Positions 35,033-46,387 of a stretch of DNA of 64,000 bases are shown here, piece by piece (within the stretch, counting starts at the first letter, position 1; each line of letters begins with the position of its first letter). The translations under genes and the position numbers were made by a program. A model generated the notes under the pieces. That model had not been told where the DNA came from, ran no database searches, and worked only from the letters and a program-made list of their open reading frames with translations. This DNA comes from Geodermatophilus ruber (GTDB lineage Bacteria; Actinomycetota; Actinomycetes; Mycobacteriales; Geodermatophilaceae): contig NZ_FOSW01000007.1 in NCBI RefSeq assembly GCF_900114385.1, positions 168,491-232,490 of the forward strand. Reading direction: 5' to 3'.

Positions 35033-38000
35033 TCAGCCACGTGCGGCCTCCATGACGGCGAGGTCGACGTCCGTGCCCGCGGCCTCGGCGGCCCGCCGGG
35101 CCTCGAGCGCCCGCCGGTAGTCGCGCGGCATGATCACGCTGAACCGCTCGGACCACCGGCCCCAGTCGGCCAGCAGGGCGCCGGCCACCGGGGAGTCGGT
35201 GTCCCCGTGGTAGCGGACGAGCACGTCGCGCAGCCACTGCGCGGACTCCCCGTCCAGCGGGTCGATGTCGACCATCTCGGTGTTCACCCGGTGCCGGGCC
35301 AGGTCGAGCACGTAGGCGACGCCGCCGGACATGCCGGCCGCGATGTTCCGCCCGGTGGGGCCGAGGATCACCGCGCGGCCGCCGGTCATGTACTCCAGGG
35401 CGTGGTCGCCCGCGCCCTCCACGATCGCCAGGGCCCCGGAGTTGCGGACGCAGAACCGCTCGCCGACCCGCCCGCGCAGGAAGATCTCCCCGCCGGTGGC
35501 GCCGTAGCCGATGACGTTGCCCGCCACGACGTTGTCCTCGGCGGCGAACGTCGCCTCCCGCGAGGGGCGGACGACGATCCGGCCGCCCGACAGGCCCTTG
35601 CCGACGTAGTCGTTCGCGTCACCGAGCAGCCGCATGGTGATGCCGCGCGGCACGAAGGCGCCGAAGGACTGACCGGCCGACCCGGTGAAGGTCAGGTCGA
35701 TCGTGCCCTCGGGCAGGCCCTCCCCGCCGTAGCGGCGGGTGACCATCGACCCCAGCATGGTGCCGACGGTGCGGTTGACATTGCGCACCGGCAGCTCGAG
35801 GGTGACCGGCCGCGCGTCGAGCAGCGCGCCCTCGCACAGCTGGATGAGGGTCTGGTCCAGGGCGACGTCCAGGCCGTGGTCCTGCTCCCGCACCCGGTGC
35901 CGCGGCGCGCCCTCGGGCAGCTCCGGCACGACCAGCATCGGCGAGAGGTCCAGCCCGGCGGCCTTCCAGTGGTCCACCGCGCGGCGGGTGTCCAGCAACT
36001 CGGCGTGGCCGATGGCCTCGTCGAGGGACCGGAAGCCCAGCTCGGCCAGGTAGTGCCGGACCTGCTCGGCCAGGAACTCGAAGAAGGTGACGACGAACTC
36101 CGGCCGCCCGGTGAACCGCTTGCGCAGCTCCGGGTTCTGGGTGGCGACGCCGACCGGGCAGGTGTCCAGGTGGCAGACGCGCATCATCACGCAGCCGGAG
36201 ACCACCAGCGGAGCGGTGGCGAAGCCGTACTCCTCGGCCCCGAGCAGCGCGGCGACGATCACGTCGCGGCCGGTCTTCATCTGCCCGTCGCACTGCACGA
36301 CGATGCGGTCGCGCAGGCCGTTGGCCAGCAGCGTCTGCTGCGTCTCGGCCAGCCCCAGCTCCCACGGCGAGCCGGCGTGCTTGAGCGAGGTGAGCGGCGC
36401 GGCGCCGGTGCCGCCGTCGTGCCCGGAGATCAGGACGACGTCGGCGTGGGCCTTGCTCACCCCGGCCGCGACCGTGCCGACCCCGACCTCGCTGACCAGC
36501 TTGACGTGGACCCGCGCCTCGTTGTTGGCGTTCTTCAGGTCGTGGATCAGCTGCTTGAGGTCCTCGATCGAGTAGATGTCGTGGTGCGGCGGCGGGCTGA
36601 TCAGCCCGACGCCCGGCGTCGAGTGCCGGGTGCGGGCCACCCACGGGTACACCTTCTGGCCGGGCAGCTGGCCGCCCTCGCCGGGCTTGGCGCCCTGCGC
36701 CATCTTGATCTGGATGTCGTCGGCGTTGACCAGGTACTCGCTGGTCACGCCGAAGCGGCCGCTGGCCACCTGCTTGATCGCCGAGCGGCGCAGGTCGCCG
36801 TTCGGGTCCGGGGTGAACCGGTCGGGGTCCTCGCCACCCTCACCGGTGTTGGACTTCCCGCCGAGGCGGTTCATCGCGATGGCCAGGGTCTCGTGCGCCT
36901 CCTGCGAGATCGAGCCGTAGCTCATCGCGCCGGTGGAGAAGCGCTTGACGATCTCGCTGACCGGCTCGACCTCGTCGAGCGGCACCGGGGTCCGCTCGCC
37001 GGTCTTCAGCGTGAAGAGCCCGCGCAGGGTGGCGGCCTCCTCCGACAGCTTGTCGACGGTCGTCGTGTACTTCTCGAAGACGTCGTACTGCCGCGCGCGG
37101 GTGGCGTGCTGGAGCAGGAACACCGTCTCGGGGTTGAACAGGTGCACCTCGCCCTCGCGGCGCCACTGGTACTCCCCGCCGGTCTCCAGCCGGCGGTGCG
37201 CCCGCTCGGCCGGGTTGGCCGGGTACGCCCGGCGGTGGCGCATGGCCACCTCCTCGGCGAGCACGTCGATGCCGACGCCGTCGAGGGGGGCGGAGGTGCC
37301 GGTGAAGTACTCGTCGACCAGCTCCTGGGACAGGCCGACGGCCTCGAAGATCTGCGCCATCGTGTACGAGCCGACGGTGCTGATGCCCATCTTGCTCATG
37401 ACCTTCAGGACGCCCTTGCCCAGCGCCTTGACCATGTTGCGGACGGCCTGGCCCGGCTCCACGCCGGTCAGGACGCCGTCGCGGATGAGGTCCTCGATCG
37501 ACTCGAACGCCAGGTACGGGTTGACCGCGGCGGCGCCGTAGCCGAGCAGCAGCGCCACGTGGTGCACCTCGCGGCAGTCGCCGGACTCGACCACCAGGCC
37601 GACCTCCATGCGGGTCTTCTCCCGCACGAGGTGGTGGTGGACGGCGGCGGTCATCAGCAGCGAGGGGATCGGCGCGCGGTTCTCGTCGCAGTCCCGGTCG
37701 GAGAGCACGAGGATCCGCGCCCCGGCGGCGATCGCCTTGCTGACCTTGGTGCGCAGCTGCTCGACGGCCTCGGCGAGCGCCTTCCCACCGCCGTTGACGT
37801 CGAAGTGGCCGGTGATCCGCACGGCGGCGTAACCGGGCAGGTCGCCGTCGTCGTCGATGTGCAGGATCTTGGCCAGCTCGTCGTTGTCGATGACCGGGAA
37901 GGGCAGGAAGACCTGCCGGCAGGACGCCGGGGTGGCGTGCAGCAGGTTCTGCTCCGGCCCGAAGGTGCGCCCGAGGCTGGTCACCAGCTCCTCGCGGATG

Positions 38001-39724
38001 GCGTCCAGCGGCGGGTTGGTCACCTGGGCGAACAGCTGACCGAAGTAGTCGTAGAGCAGCCGGGAGCGATCCGACAACGCCGCGACCGGGGTGTCGGTGC
38101 CCATCGAGCCGATCGGCTCGGCGCCCGCCGAGGCCATCGGGGTGAGAAGGACGCGCAGGTCCTCCTCGGTGTAGCCGAACAGCAGCTGCCGGCGGACGAC
38201 GGACTCGTGGCTGGGCCGGGCGCGGCGGCGCTCGGGCAGCTGCGGGAGGTGCACCAGGCCGGCGTGCAGCCAGTCCTCGTAGGGGTGCTCGGCGGCCAGG
38301 GCGCCCTTGACCTCCTCGTCGGAGACGATCTTCTGCGCCGCGGTGTCGACGAGGAACATCCGGCCCGGCTGCAGCCGGCCCTTGGCGACGACCTCGGCGT
38401 CGGGGATCTCGAGCACGCCGACCTCGCTGGCCAGCACGACCAGGTCGTCCTTGGTGTGCCACCAGCGGCCCGGGCGCAGCCCGTTGCGGTCGAGGACGGC
38501 GCCGATGAGCGTGCCGTCGGTGAACGCGACCGCGGCCGGCCCGTCCCACGGCTCCATGATCGAGGAGTGGAAGCGGTAGAAGGCCCGGCGGGCCGCGTCC
38601 ATCTCGTCGTGGTTCTCCCACGCCTCCGGGATCATCATGAGCACCGCGTGCGGCAGCGAGCGGCCGGACAGGTGCAGCAGCTCGAGCACCTCGTCGAAGG
38701 TGGCCGAGTCGCTGAAGTCGGCGGCGGTCACCGGGAAGATCCGGTCGAGGCCGAGCTCCGAGGCGGGGCCGGCCGGGCCGTCGAACAGCGCCGTCTCCAG
38801 CTTGGCCTCGCGGGCCCGCATCCGGTTCCGGTTGCCCTTGATGGTGTTGATCTCGCCGTTGTGCGCGATCACCCGGAACGGGTGGGCCAGCGGCCAGCTC
38901 GGGAAGGTGTTGGTGGAGAACCGGCTGTGCACCAGCGCGATCGCCGACTCGTACCGCTCGTCGCGCAGGTCGGGGAAGAACGCGGGCAGCTGGTCGGTGG
39001 TCAGCATGCCCTTGTAGGTGATCGTCCGGGAGGACAGCGAGGCGACGTAGAGCGAGCTGCCCGCCTCGGACGCGGCCCGCTCGGCGCGCTTGCGCAGCAC
39101 GAACGCGCGCCGCTCCAGCCGGGTGACCCCGTTGCAGACGATGTTGCCGCCGAAGGCGGCGGCGTCGGCGCGGGCGCCGATGGTCTCGGCGACGAACACC
39201 TGGGCGAAGTGCGGCATGACCGCGCGGGCGGTCGGGCCGACGTCGGCGCCATCCGCGTCGACCGGCAGCTCGCGCCAGCCGAGGACGGTCAGCCCCTCCT
39301 CGGCGGCGATCCGGGCGACGTCCTGGACCCGCGCGGCCCGCTCGGCCTCGTCGACCGGGAGGAAGGCGACGCCGACGGCGTACTCCCCCAACGGGGGCAG
39401 GTCGAAGTCGACCTCGGCCCGCAGCAGGGCGTCGGGGATCTGGGTGAGGATGCCGGCACCGTCACCGGAGTTCGGCTCGGAGCCGGCCGCGCCGCGGTGA
39501 TCGAGGTTGTGCAGCGCGGTCAGGCCGGCGGCCACGATCTTCCGGGAGCGGCGCCCCTGCACGTCGGCGACGAAGGCCACGCCGCAGGCGTCCTTGTCGT
39601 TGGCCGGGTCGTAGAGGCCCACGGCCGGCGGCACCGCGGAGAAGGGAACGGCCGTGCCGCCGGAGGCGGCGGACGCCGTGCCGGAGGCGGGAGACCCGGT
39701 GGCGGGGGCGGGGAACTCGGACAT
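35033..39724 (-). CDS. gltB: Glutamate synthase large subunit
   Basis: A 1563-residue enzyme that makes two glutamates from glutamine and 2-oxoglutarate. The class II glutaminase begins at the cysteine in [13 protein letters not shown] (about residue 43), so roughly 42 residues would be removed as a propeptide. The central and FMN domains include [16 protein letters not shown] and [20 protein letters not shown]. The 3Fe-4S cysteines are in [19 protein letters not shown]. The C-terminal beta-helix has repeated GG patterns such as GGRIVVRP and [12 protein letters not shown]. Length is normal. ATG 39724 is the most likely start. Confidence 0.97.
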   Translation of the reverse strand: MSEFPAPATGSPASGTASAASGGTAVPFSAVPPAVGLYDPANDKDACGVAFVADVQGRRSRKIVAAGLTALHNLDHRGAAGSEPNSGDGAGILTQIPDALLRAEVDFDLPPLGEYAVGVAFLPVDEAERAARVQDVARIAAEEGLTVLGWRELPVDADGADVGPTARAVMPHFAQVFVAETIGARADAAAFGGNIVCNGVTRLERRAFVLRKRAERAASEAGSSLYVASLSSRTITYKGMLTTDQLPAFFPDLRDERYESAIALVHSRFSTNTFPSWPLAHPFRVIAHNGEINTIKGNRNRMRAREAKLETALFDGPAGPASELGLDRIFPVTAADFSDSATFDEVLELLHLSGRSLPHAVLMMIPEAWENHDEMDAARRAFYRFHSSIMEPWDGPAAVAFTDGTLIGAVLDRNGLRPGRWWHTKDDLVVLASEVGVLEIPDAEVVAKGRLQPGRMFLVDTAAQKIVSDEEVKGALAAEHPYEDWLHAGLVHLPQLPERRRARPSHESVVRRQLLFGYTEEDLRVLLTPMASAGAEPIGSMGTDTPVAALSDRSRLLYDYFGQLFAQVTNPPLDAIREELVTSLGRTFGPEQNLLHATPASCRQVFLPFPVIDNDELAKILHIDDDGDLPGYAAVRITGHFDVNGGGKALAEAVEQLRTKVSKAIAAGARILVLSDRDCDENRAPIPSLLMTAAVHHHLVREKTRMEVGLVVESGDCREVHHVALLLGYGAAAVNPYLAFESIEDLIRDGVLTGVEPGQAVRNMVKALGKGVLKVMSKMGISTVGSYTMAQIFEAVGLSQELVDEYFTGTSAPLDGVGIDVLAEEVAMRHRRAYPANPAERAHRRLETGGEYQWRREGEVHLFNPETVFLLQHATRARQYDVFEKYTTTVDKLSEEAATLRGLFTLKTGERTPVPLDEVEPVSEIVKRFSTGAMSYGSISQEAHETLAIAMNRLGGKSNTGEGGEDPDRFTPDPNGDLRRSAIKQVASGRFGVTSEYLVNADDIQIKMAQGAKPGEGGQLPGQKVYPWVARTRHSTPGVGLISPPPHHDIYSIEDLKQLIHDLKNANNEARVHVKLVSEVGVGTVAAGVSKAHADVVLISGHDGGTGAAPLTSLKHAGSPWELGLAETQQTLLANGLRDRIVVQCDGQMKTGRDVIVAALLGAEEYGFATAPLVVSGCVMMRVCHLDTCPVGVATQNPELRKRFTGRPEFVVTFFEFLAEQVRHYLAELGFRSLDEAIGHAELLDTRRAVDHWKAAGLDLSPMLVVPELPEGAPRHRVREQDHGLDVALDQTLIQLCEGALLDARPVTLELPVRNVNRTVGTMLGSMVTRRYGGEGLPEGTIDLTFTGSAGQSFGAFVPRGITMRLLGDANDYVGKGLSGGRIVVRPSREATFAAEDNVVAGNVIGYGATGGEIFLRGRVGERFCVRNSGALAIVEGAGDHALEYMTGGRAVILGPTGRNIAAGMSGGVAYVLDLARHRVNTEMVDIDPLDGESAQWLRDVLVRYHGDTDSPVAGALLADWGRWSERFSVIMPRDYRRALEARRAAEAAGTDVDLAVMEAARG

Positions 39725-40039
39725 GTCACTCCCGTCGTCGGCACGCCGTCCGCGGCCGTCGGCGGTGACGGGCGGGCGGGGGGCGAGGAGCCCGGGCCGG
39801 GTGGTCAGAGGGCGGAGAGGGCAGCACTGCGGGGAGCCGGGGAGCGGCAGGTGGTCGGGGACCACCTGCCGCACTGGCTCGCTAGCCCCGGGAGGGGTGT
39901 CCCGAGGCTGTCGTCCGCGGGGCGGCGCTGGCCCGGTTCCGACGGTTGGGACCCCCAGGATCACTGGGAGGTCTGGGTGAAGGGTACACATCCGTAACAC
40001 GGGCCTCACACGCGTGAACCCCGTTCCGGCGCGTCCCGC
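39725..40039 (-). promoter_or_regulatory. gltB leader and promoter region
   Basis: 315 bases without a gene between lgt and gltB, both on the minus strand. It holds a perfect 13-bp hairpin (39844-39856 with 39860-39872), about 120 bases before the gltB start. Further upstream, at 39983-39998, the minus strand reads GTTAC-6-GTACC, which partly resembles a GlnR box. Otherwise the region is plain GC-rich sequence. It is the natural place for nitrogen control of gltBD. Confidence 0.5.
39844..39872 (-). other. Perfect hairpin in gltB leader
   Basis: Arms of 13 bp, exact reverse complements, loop of 3 bases. It could terminate the lgt transcript (about 170 bases past the stop) or form a 5' untranslated structure on gltBD mRNA. 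No T-run follows. Confidence 0.55.
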
Positions 40040-41011
40040 TCAGGTCGTCCCGGCGTCCGGGAGACCGGCCTCACCTGCGGATTCGTCGCTCCGCCCGGCC
40101 TCCCGGGCCGGCGCGGCGGGCGCGGGCGGGCGGTCCTCCCCCGTTCCTGCACGGGGAGTGTCTGACTTGTCACTTCCGCGGGTGAGGACCTCCCGCGGAC
40201 GGCCGCGCTGCCAGACCAGGTAGGCCACCGCGAGCAGGCCGACGATCAGCGACGTGTACACGTTGAGGCGGACGCCGAAGAAGGTCTCCGCGGGGTCGCT
40301 GCGCAGCAGCTCGATCCACAGCCGCCCCGCGCAGTAGCTGGCGACGTAGAGGGCGAAGACCCGGCCGTGGCCGAGGCGGAACCGCCGGTCGGCCCAGATC
40401 ACGAAGGCCGCCGCGGCCAGGTTCCACAGCAGCTCGTACAGGAACGTGGGGTGGAAGGTGCCCAGCACCACCGGCTCGCCGCCGGGGCCCACCACCGCGC
40501 GGGCGCCGTCCCAGTCGTAGATCGTGAGCGCCCAGGGCAGGTCGGTGGGGCCGCCGTAGAGCTCGTTGTTGAACCAGTTGCCCAGCCGCCCGATCGCCTG
40601 GGCGACCAGCAGCCCGGGGGCGAGCGCGTCGGCGAAGGCCGGCAGCGGGATGCCCTTGCGCCGGCAGGCGATCCAGGCCCCGACCCCGCCGAGGGCGATG
40701 GCGCCCCAGATGCCCAGGCCGCCCTCCCAGATGGCGAAGGCGCGCAGCGGGTCGCCGCCCTCGCCGAAGTAGGCGCGGGGGCTGGAGAGGACGTGGTAGA
40801 GCCGGCCGCCGACGATGCCGAAGGGAACGGCCCAGACGGCGATGTCCAGGACGTCGCCCTTGGCCCCGCCGCGGGCCTCCCAGCGCTTCTCGGTGAGCCA
40901 GATGGCCGCGACGATCCCGGCGATGATGCACAGGGCGTAGGCGCGGATCGGCAGCGGGCCGAGCTCCCAGACCCCCTGGGTGGGGCTCGGGAGCGCCGCG
41001 AGGGAGGTCAT
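40040..41011 (-). CDS. lgt: Prolipoprotein diacylglyceryl transferase
   Basis: A membrane enzyme that transfers diacylglycerol from phosphatidylglycerol to the lipobox cysteine of prolipoproteins. 323 residues with about seven helices. The Lgt signature is GRLGNWFNNELYGGPTDLPW near residue 145, preceded by GGRLYHVLSSP with its essential Arg/His, and followed by HPTFLYELLWN. The C-terminal 45 residues are hydrophilic and Pro/Ala/Glu-rich, as often in actinobacteria. ATG 41011 overlaps the trpA stop by 4 bases; lgt after trpA is a known actinobacterial order. Confidence 0.96.
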   Translation of the reverse strand: MTSLAALPSPTQGVWELGPLPIRAYALCIIAGIVAAIWLTEKRWEARGGAKGDVLDIAVWAVPFGIVGGRLYHVLSSPRAYFGEGGDPLRAFAIWEGGLGIWGAIALGGVGAWIACRRKGIPLPAFADALAPGLLVAQAIGRLGNWFNNELYGGPTDLPWALTIYDWDGARAVVGPGGEPVVLGTFHPTFLYELLWNLAAAAFVIWADRRFRLGHGRVFALYVASYCAGRLWIELLRSDPAETFFGVRLNVYTSLIVGLLAVAYLVWQRGRPREVLTRGSDKSDTPRAGTGEDRPPAPAAPAREAGRSDESAGEAGLPDAGTT

Positions 41012-41826
41012 GCGGGCGCGCTCTCGTGCCGGCGCACGCCCGCGGCGAGCTCCCCGGCCAGCCGGCGGGTCGCCGCCGCGCCCGCGGCCTCGTCCTCGGC
41101 GTCCAGCACGCACCGCACGAACGCCGACCCGACGATGACGCCGTCGGCGAAGGCGGCCACCTCGGCGGCCTGGTCGCCGTTCGAGACGCCCAGGCCCACG
41201 CACACCGCCAGGTCCGGCGCCGCCGCCCGGGTGCGGGCGACCAGCTTCTCGGCGGCGTCGCTCACCGTGGCCCGCGTCCCGGTGACCCCCATGGTGGAGG
41301 CCGCGTAGACGAAGCCGCGGCAGGCCGCCGTGGTGGAGACCAGGCGGGCGTCGGTGGACGACGGCGCGACGAGGAAGACCCGATCGAGGTCGGCCCGCTC
41401 GGCGGCGGCCAGCCACGCGCCGGCCTCGTCCGGGATCAGGTCGGGGGTGATGGCCCCCGCTCCCCCGGCGGCGGCCAGATCGCCGGCGAACCGTTCGACG
41501 CCGTAGCGCTCGATCGGGTTCCAGTAGCTCATCACCACCGGGACGGCGCCGGCGGCGGCCACCGCCTCGACGGCGCGCAGCGCGTCCCGCATGCCCACGC
41601 CCGCACGGACGGCGACGTCGACCGCCTGCTGGATGACCGGGCCGTCCATGCCCGGGTCGCTGTAGGGGACGCCCACCTCGACGATGTCGGCGCCGCCCTC
41701 GACGGCCGCCACCATCGCCGCGATCGAGCCCTCGACGGTGGGGTAGCCCACCGGGAGGTAGGCGATCAGCGCCGCCCGCCCCTCCGCCTTCGCCGCGGCG
41801 ATGCGATCGGCCAGCTTGCTGCTCAC
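41008..41826 (-). CDS. trpA: Tryptophan synthase alpha subunit
   Basis: Cleaves indole-3-glycerol phosphate to indole for TrpB. 272 residues. The catalytic Glu is in [20 protein letters not shown] (about residue 50) and the catalytic Asp in [11 protein letters not shown] region shifted as GMDGP. Later strands [15 protein letters not shown] and [15 protein letters not shown] form the phosphate site. GTG 41826 overlaps the trpB stop (GTGA). Confidence 0.96.
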   Translation of the reverse strand: MSSKLADRIAAAKAEGRAALIAYLPVGYPTVEGSIAAMVAAVEGGADIVEVGVPYSDPGMDGPVIQQAVDVAVRAGVGMRDALRAVEAVAAAGAVPVVMSYWNPIERYGVERFAGDLAAAGGAGAITPDLIPDEAGAWLAAAERADLDRVFLVAPSSTDARLVSTTAACRGFVYAASTMGVTGTRATVSDAAEKLVARTRAAAPDLAVCVGLGVSNGDQAAEVAAFADGVIVGSAFVRCVLDAEDEAAGAAATRRLAGELAAGVRRHESAPA

Positions 41827-43172
41827 GCGGTCTCCCCCGCTTCCTGCCCGGCGACGGCGTCGCCGGCGGCGACCGCGCCCTCCGTGGGCTGCTGCTCGGT
41901 GTCCAGGCCCGGCCCCGGGTCGACGTCCTCGCGGTCGCCGAGCCCGAACCAGCGCGACGCGGTCTCGACGTCCTTGTCGCCGCGGCCGGAGAGGTTGACC
42001 AGCAGCAGCGCGTCCGGCCCCAGCTCCTCCCCCACCTTCAACGCGCCGGCCAGGGCGTGCGCGGACTCGATCGCCGGGATGATGCCCTCTGTCCGGCACA
42101 GCAGCGCGAAGGCCTCCATGGCCTCCGCGTCGGTGATCGCCCGGTACTCGGCCCGGCCGATGTCGTGCAGGTAGGAGTGCTCCGGGCCGACGCCGGGGTA
42201 GTCGAGCCCTGCGCTGATCGAGTGCGACTCGATGGTCTGGCCGTTGTCGTCCTGCAGCAGGTAGGAGCGGGCGCCGTGCAGCACCCCGGGCGTGCCGCCG
42301 GTGATGGTGGCCGCGTGCCGGCCGGTCTCCAGCCCGTCGCCGCCGGCCTCCAGGCCGATCAGCCGCACCCCCTCGTCGGGGACGAAGGCGGTGAAGATCC
42401 CGATCGCGTTGGAGCCCCCGCCCACGCAGGCGAGCACCGCGTCGGGCAGCCGGCCCTCGCGCTCGAGCACCTGCGCGCGGGCCTCGTCGCCGATGACCCG
42501 CTGGAAGTCGCGGACCATCTCCGGGAAGGGGTGCGGGCCGGCGACCGTGCCGAACACGTAGTTGGTGGTCTCCACATTGGTGACCCAGTCGCGGAACGCC
42601 TCGTTGATCGCGTCCTTCAGCGTCCGGGACCCCGTGGTGACCGGGATGACCTCGGCGCCGAGCAGCCGCATCCGGGCGACGTTGAGCGCCTGCCGGCGGG
42701 TGTCCTCCTCGCCCATGTAGACGGTGCAGGACAGGCCCATGAGCGCCGCCGCCGTCGCGGTGGCCACGCCGTGCTGCCCGGCGCCGGTCTCGGCGATGAC
42801 CCGCGTCTTGCCGATCCGCTTGGTCAGCAGAGCCTGGCCCAGCACGTTGTTGATCTTGTGCGAGCCGGTGTGGTTGAGGTCCTCGCGCTTGAGCAGCACC
42901 CGGGCCCCGCCGGCGTGCCGGGCGAACTTCGGCACCTCGGTGATCGGGCTGGGGCGGCCGGTGTAGTCGCGCTGCAGGCGGGCGAACTCCTCCAGGAACG
43001 CGGGATCGGTCCGCATCGCCTCGTAGGCCTCGGTCAGCTGGTCGAGGGCGGCGATCAGCGCCTCGGGGACGAAGCGGCCACCGAAGATGCCGAAGTGACC
43101 GGTGGCGTCGGGCCAGCTCGGGCGCGCCGGCTGGAGGTCTGCTCCGGGCTGCGGTGGGCTGGTCGTCGTCAT
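41823..43172 (-). CDS. trpB: Tryptophan synthase beta subunit
   Basis: PLP enzyme that joins indole and serine to tryptophan. 449 residues. The PLP lysine is in [18 protein letters not shown] near residue 107, the catalytic Glu in [14 protein letters not shown], and the phosphate-binding glycine loop in [12 protein letters not shown]-terminal tail of about 40 Glu/Ala/Pro residues extends beyond the usual end. It starts at ATG 43172. A hairpin separates it from trpC upstream, while trpA and lgt are tightly coupled downstream. Confidence 0.97.
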   Translation of the reverse strand: MTTTSPPQPGADLQPARPSWPDATGHFGIFGGRFVPEALIAALDQLTEAYEAMRTDPAFLEEFARLQRDYTGRPSPITEVPKFARHAGGARVLLKREDLNHTGSHKINNVLGQALLTKRIGKTRVIAETGAGQHGVATATAAALMGLSCTVYMGEEDTRRQALNVARMRLLGAEVIPVTTGSRTLKDAINEAFRDWVTNVETTNYVFGTVAGPHPFPEMVRDFQRVIGDEARAQVLEREGRLPDAVLACVGGGSNAIGIFTAFVPDEGVRLIGLEAGGDGLETGRHAATITGGTPGVLHGARSYLLQDDNGQTIESHSISAGLDYPGVGPEHSYLHDIGRAEYRAITDAEAMEAFALLCRTEGIIPAIESAHALAGALKVGEELGPDALLLVNLSGRGDKDVETASRWFGLGDREDVDPGPGLDTEQQPTEGAVAAGDAVAGQEAGETA

Positions 43173-43246
43173 GGGCACAGTGTCCCGTGCCGCGGGCCCG
43201 CGCGGTGCAGCGGGTGATCGGGACACGCGCGGAACGCCACCGCACC

Positions 43247-43274
43247 GCGCCCCGTCCCCGCCGGGACGGGGCGC
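43247..43274 (-). terminator. Hairpin between trpC and trpB
   Basis: Arms 43247-43258 and 43263-43274 form a 12-bp GC-rich stem with loop CGCC, starting 5 bases after the trpC stop. It may partly terminate the trpE-trpC transcript, leaving trpBA-lgt to an additional promoter in the 75 bases before trpB. Confidence 0.65.
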
Positions 43275-43278
43275 AGGG

Positions 43279-44088
43279 TCAGCGGGTGGCGCGGGGCGTC
43301 GCCGGGTGCGACCCGGCGGTGACCAGGTCCGCGACCGCCTGACGCGCGTCCCGGGCGGTGACCAGTCCCTCGCCGACGAGCACCGCATCGGCGCCCGCGG
43401 CGGCGTAGCTGATCAGGTCGTGCGGGCCGCGGACGCCGGACTCGGCCACCTTGACGACGGTCGAGGGCAGCCCCGGGGCGATCCGCTCGAAGGTCGACCG
43501 GTCGACGTCCAGGGTGGTGAGATCGCGGGCGTTGACGCCGATCACCGAGGCGCCGGCGGCCAGCGCGCGGTCGGCCTCGGCCTCGGTGTGCACCTCGACC
43601 AGCGCGGTCATGCCGAGGGACTCCACCCGCTCGAGCAGGCCCAGGAGGGCGTTCTGCTCGAGGGCGGCGACGATGAGCAGGACGACGTCGGCACCGTGGG
43701 CCCGGGCCTCGTGCACCTGGTAGCTGGTGACCACGAAGTCCTTGCAGAGGATCGGCACGTCGACGGCCGCGCGGACGGCGGCGAGGTCGGCGTGCGACCC
43801 GCCGAACCGGCGGCGCTCGGTCAGCACGCTGATCACCCGGGCCCCGCCGGCGGCGTACTGCTGCGCCAGGACGGCGGGGTCGGGGATGGTGGCCAGCGCG
43901 CCCTTGGAGGGACTCTGCCGCTTGACCTCGGCGATGACCCCGACGCCGGGAGCGCGCAGTGCGGCCAGTGCGTCGAGCGCCGGACGGGCGTCCTGCGCGA
44001 CGGCCCGCACCTCGGCCAGCGGAGTGACCGCCTCCCGCGCGGCCAGGTCCGCACGGACACCGGCGACGATCTCGTCGAGGACAGTCAC
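43279..44088 (-). CDS. trpC: Indole-3-glycerol phosphate synthase
   Basis: A 269-residue TIM barrel that closes the indole ring from carboxyphenylamino-deoxyribulose phosphate. Catalytic lysine and partners are visible in [14 protein letters not shown] (about residue 57), [20 protein letters not shown] (about 112), and the glutamates in [14 protein letters not shown] and [12 protein letters not shown] 44088 is the start. Expected upstream trpD is absent here; trpE and a membrane protein precede it. Confidence 0.96.
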   Translation of the reverse strand: MTVLDEIVAGVRADLAAREAVTPLAEVRAVAQDARPALDALAALRAPGVGVIAEVKRQSPSKGALATIPDPAVLAQQYAAGGARVISVLTERRRFGGSHADLAAVRAAVDVPILCKDFVVTSYQVHEARAHGADVVLLIVAALEQNALLGLLERVESLGMTALVEVHTEAEADRALAAGASVIGVNARDLTTLDVDRSTFERIAPGLPSTVVKVAESGVRGPHDLISYAAAGADAVLVGEGLVTARDARQAVADLVTAGSHPATPRATR

Positions 44089-44231
44089 GCGTTCACCCCG
44101 CTGGGGATCACCATGGGATCCCGGTGGTTTCGGATCAGTGGGCTCACTCTAGAGGCGGGAACGGCCGCCGCGGCCCGGGGGGCCACCCGAGGAGCAGTTC
44201 TCGGTGGTTGAGCCCGGTGGGCCCGGGGTAG

Positions 44232-44882
44232 TCAAGGCCGCTTGGCGCTCGAGCCCCCGTCGTCGCGCCCGGGTCGGTCCCCGTCCCGCTCCTCCGTCGG
44301 GTCCTCCCCCCGGTCGAGGGCGCGCCAGGCGTCCACGGCGCGGTCCTCGTCGGTTCGTTCCCGTGGGCTCCCCCCGGTGCCGCCCTGCCGCTCGTAGCGG
44401 CGCCCCATCCCGGGCCAGGTCCGGCCGCGGACGACCGTCAGCAGCCCGGCCAGCACGGCCAGCACCCCGGCGACCACCGCGAGTACCGGCCACGCGGCGT
44501 GCACCTCGGTGGTGAGGGCGCCGCCGGACGGGCCGGCGGCGACGGCGTCGGCCGCCGCCGTCGCGACGTCCGTGAGCAAGGGGCGCAGGCCCGACCAGCC
44601 GAGCAGCCCGCCGGCGGCGGCGGCGAGCAGGCCCACCACCGCCCGCCCGGCCCCGCGGACGGCAACCAGCGCCACCGCCGCGGCGAGCAGGAGCAGCCCG
44701 GCCGCGGGGACCAGGGGCGCCAGCGTGGTCCCGGTCAGGGCCTCGGTGCTCGGGGGCAGGGGGGCCGGGCGGCTCACGGTGACCGTCACCCAGGCCTGCC
44801 CCCCGGCCGACAGCGCCAGGCCGCCGGCGACCGCGGCGCCGATGACCGCCGCGGCCAGCTCCCGGCGGGCCGGGGGCGTCAC
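44232..44882 (-). CDS. Tryptophan-associated transmembrane protein (Trp_oprn_chp type)
   Basis: A 216-residue membrane protein with four hydrophobic helices (about 10-28, 52-72, 78-95, 128-148) and a hydrophilic, Arg/Asp-rich tail (RTDEDRAVDAWRALDRGEDP) typical of the actinobacterial protein found in trp operons. GTG 44882 overlaps the trpE stop. Position between trpE and trpC supports the call. Its function is unknown. Confidence 0.9.
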   Translation of the reverse strand: MTPPARRELAAAVIGAAVAGGLALSAGGQAWVTVTVSRPAPLPPSTEALTGTTLAPLVPAAGLLLLAAAVALVAVRGAGRAVVGLLAAAAGGLLGWSGLRPLLTDVATAAADAVAAGPSGGALTTEVHAAWPVLAVVAGVLAVLAGLLTVVRGRTWPGMGRRYERQGGTGGSPRERTDEDRAVDAWRALDRGEDPTEERDGDRPGRDDGGSSAKRP

Positions 44883-46387
44883 CGGAGTTCCCGCATCCCT
44901 TCGGCGGTGGCGATCGCCGAGAGCACCGCGCGGGCCTTGTGCCGGGTCTCGGCCTCCTCGGTCGCGGGGTCGCTGTCGGCGACGACCCCCGCGCCGGCCT
45001 GCACGTAGGCCCGGCCCTCGTGCAGCACAGCGGTGCGGATGGCGATGGCCATGTCCATGTCGCCGCTGGCGTCGAAGTAGCCGACCGTCCCCGCGTAGAG
45101 CGCCCGGCGGGTCGGCTCCAGCGACTCGATGATCTCCATCGCCCGCGGCTTGGGCGCCCCGGAGACGGTGCCCGCCGGGAAGGTGGCGTCGAGGACGTCG
45201 AGGGCGTCGAAGTCCCCGGCGACCTCCCCGGCCACCGTCGACACCAGGTGCATCACGTGGCTGTAGTACTCGATCCGCATGAAGTCGGGGACCTCCACGG
45301 TCCCCGGCACGCTCACCCGCCCCAGGTCGTTGCGGGCCAGGTCGACCAGCATCACGTGCTCGGCGCGCTCCTTCGGGTCGGCCAGCAGCCCCTCGGCCAG
45401 CCGGGCGTCCTCGTCCGGGGTGGCGCCACGGGGGCGGGTACCGGCCGGCGGGTGGACGACGGCCGACGCGCCGGTCACCGTCACCAGCGCCTCGGGCGAG
45501 GAGCCGACGACCTCGAAGGGGGTCTGCCGCCCGGCGAAGCGCAGCAGGTACATGTAGGGCGACGGGTTGGTCGCGCGCAGCACCCGGTAGAGGTCCAGCG
45601 CCTCCACCCGGGTGGGCAGCTCGAAGCGCTGGGCGAGCACGACCTGGAAGGCGTCGCCGGCGCGGATGTGCTCGCGCACCTGCTCGACGCCCTTCTCGAA
45701 CACCCCCGGCGCCATGTTGCTGGTCACCGGCGGCGCCTCGACCGTGGCGAAGGTGGCCACGCCCGGCGGTACCGCCTTGGTGAGGTCGGCGGCCATCGCG
45801 TCGAGCCGGGCCACGGCGTCGTCCCAGCCGGTGCCCTCCTCCCCCGCGCCCCTCAGGGCATTGGCGATCAGCAGCACCGTGCCGTCGGTGTGGTCCAGCA
45901 CGGCCAGGTCGGTGATCAGCATCAGCGCCAGCTCGGGCATGCCGAGGTCGTCGACGCTGGTCGAGGGCAGCCGCTCCAGCCGCCGGACGATGTCGTAGCC
46001 GAGGTAGCCCACCAGCCCGCCGGTCAGCCGGGGCAGGTCGGGGGTGCGCGGGGAGCGCAGCCGGCGGGCCAGCGTGCGGACGGCGGCCAGCGGGTCGGCC
46101 GGCAGGTCGTCGGTCAGCCCCGGCAGCTGCTCCCCCAGCCACTGGGTGCGGCCGTCGCGCTCGGTGAGCACGCCGGCGCTGCGCACGCCGACGAAGCTGT
46201 ACCGGCTCCACTGCTTGCCCTGCTCGGCCGACTCGAGCAGCACCGTGCCGGGGCGGTTGCCGGCCAGCTTGCGGTAGAGACCGACGGCGGTCTCGCCGTC
46301 GGCCAGCAGCCGTCGCGTGACCGGCACCATGGCCTGGTCGCGGGCGGCGAACTCCTCCCGCGAGGGTGTCGTCTCACCGAGTCGCAC
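44879..46387 (-). CDS. trpE: Anthranilate synthase component I
   Basis: Converts chorismate to anthranilate with ammonia from a separate glutaminase not in this window. 502 residues. Conserved strings are [31 protein letters not shown]-like [27 protein letters not shown] and [20 protein letters not shown]. The feedback LLES element appears as [17 protein letters not shown] near residue 52, so tryptophan inhibition is likely. GTG 46387 overlaps the end of hisI by 14 bases. Confidence 0.96.
   Translation of the reverse strand: MRLGETTPSREEFAARDQAMVPVTRRLLADGETAVGLYRKLAGNRPGTVLLESAEQGKQWSRYSFVGVRSAGVLTERDGRTQWLGEQLPGLTDDLPADPLAAVRTLARRLRSPRTPDLPRLTGGLVGYLGYDIVRRLERLPSTSVDDLGMPELALMLITDLAVLDHTDGTVLLIANALRGAGEEGTGWDDAVARLDAMAADLTKAVPPGVATFATVEAPPVTSNMAPGVFEKGVEQVREHIRAGDAFQVVLAQRFELPTRVEALDLYRVLRATNPSPYMYLLRFAGRQTPFEVVGSSPEALVTVTGASAVVHPPAGTRPRGATPDEDARLAEGLLADPKERAEHVMLVDLARNDLGRVSVPGTVEVPDFMRIEYYSHVMHLVSTVAGEVAGDFDALDVLDATFPAGTVSGAPKPRAMEIIESLEPTRRALYAGTVGYFDASGDMDMAIAIRTAVLHEGRAYVQAGAGVVADSDPATEEAETRHKARAVLSAIATAEGMRELR

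Noticed and set aside
31962-35120. Open frame of about 1050 codons opposite pyk and gltD
   Set aside because: Spans two unrelated genes antisense; composition is typical of shadow frames.
35207-39997. Very long open frame (about 1600 codons) opposite gltB
   Set aside because: High GC keeps the opposite strand open. The product is His/Asp/Arg/Val-rich low-complexity sequence with no fold, and gltB is certain on the other strand.
39725-40009. Upstream extension of the gltB frame by 95 codons
   Set aside because: It would cover the leader and hairpin, and family homology begins only after the cysteine at residue 43 of the shorter form.
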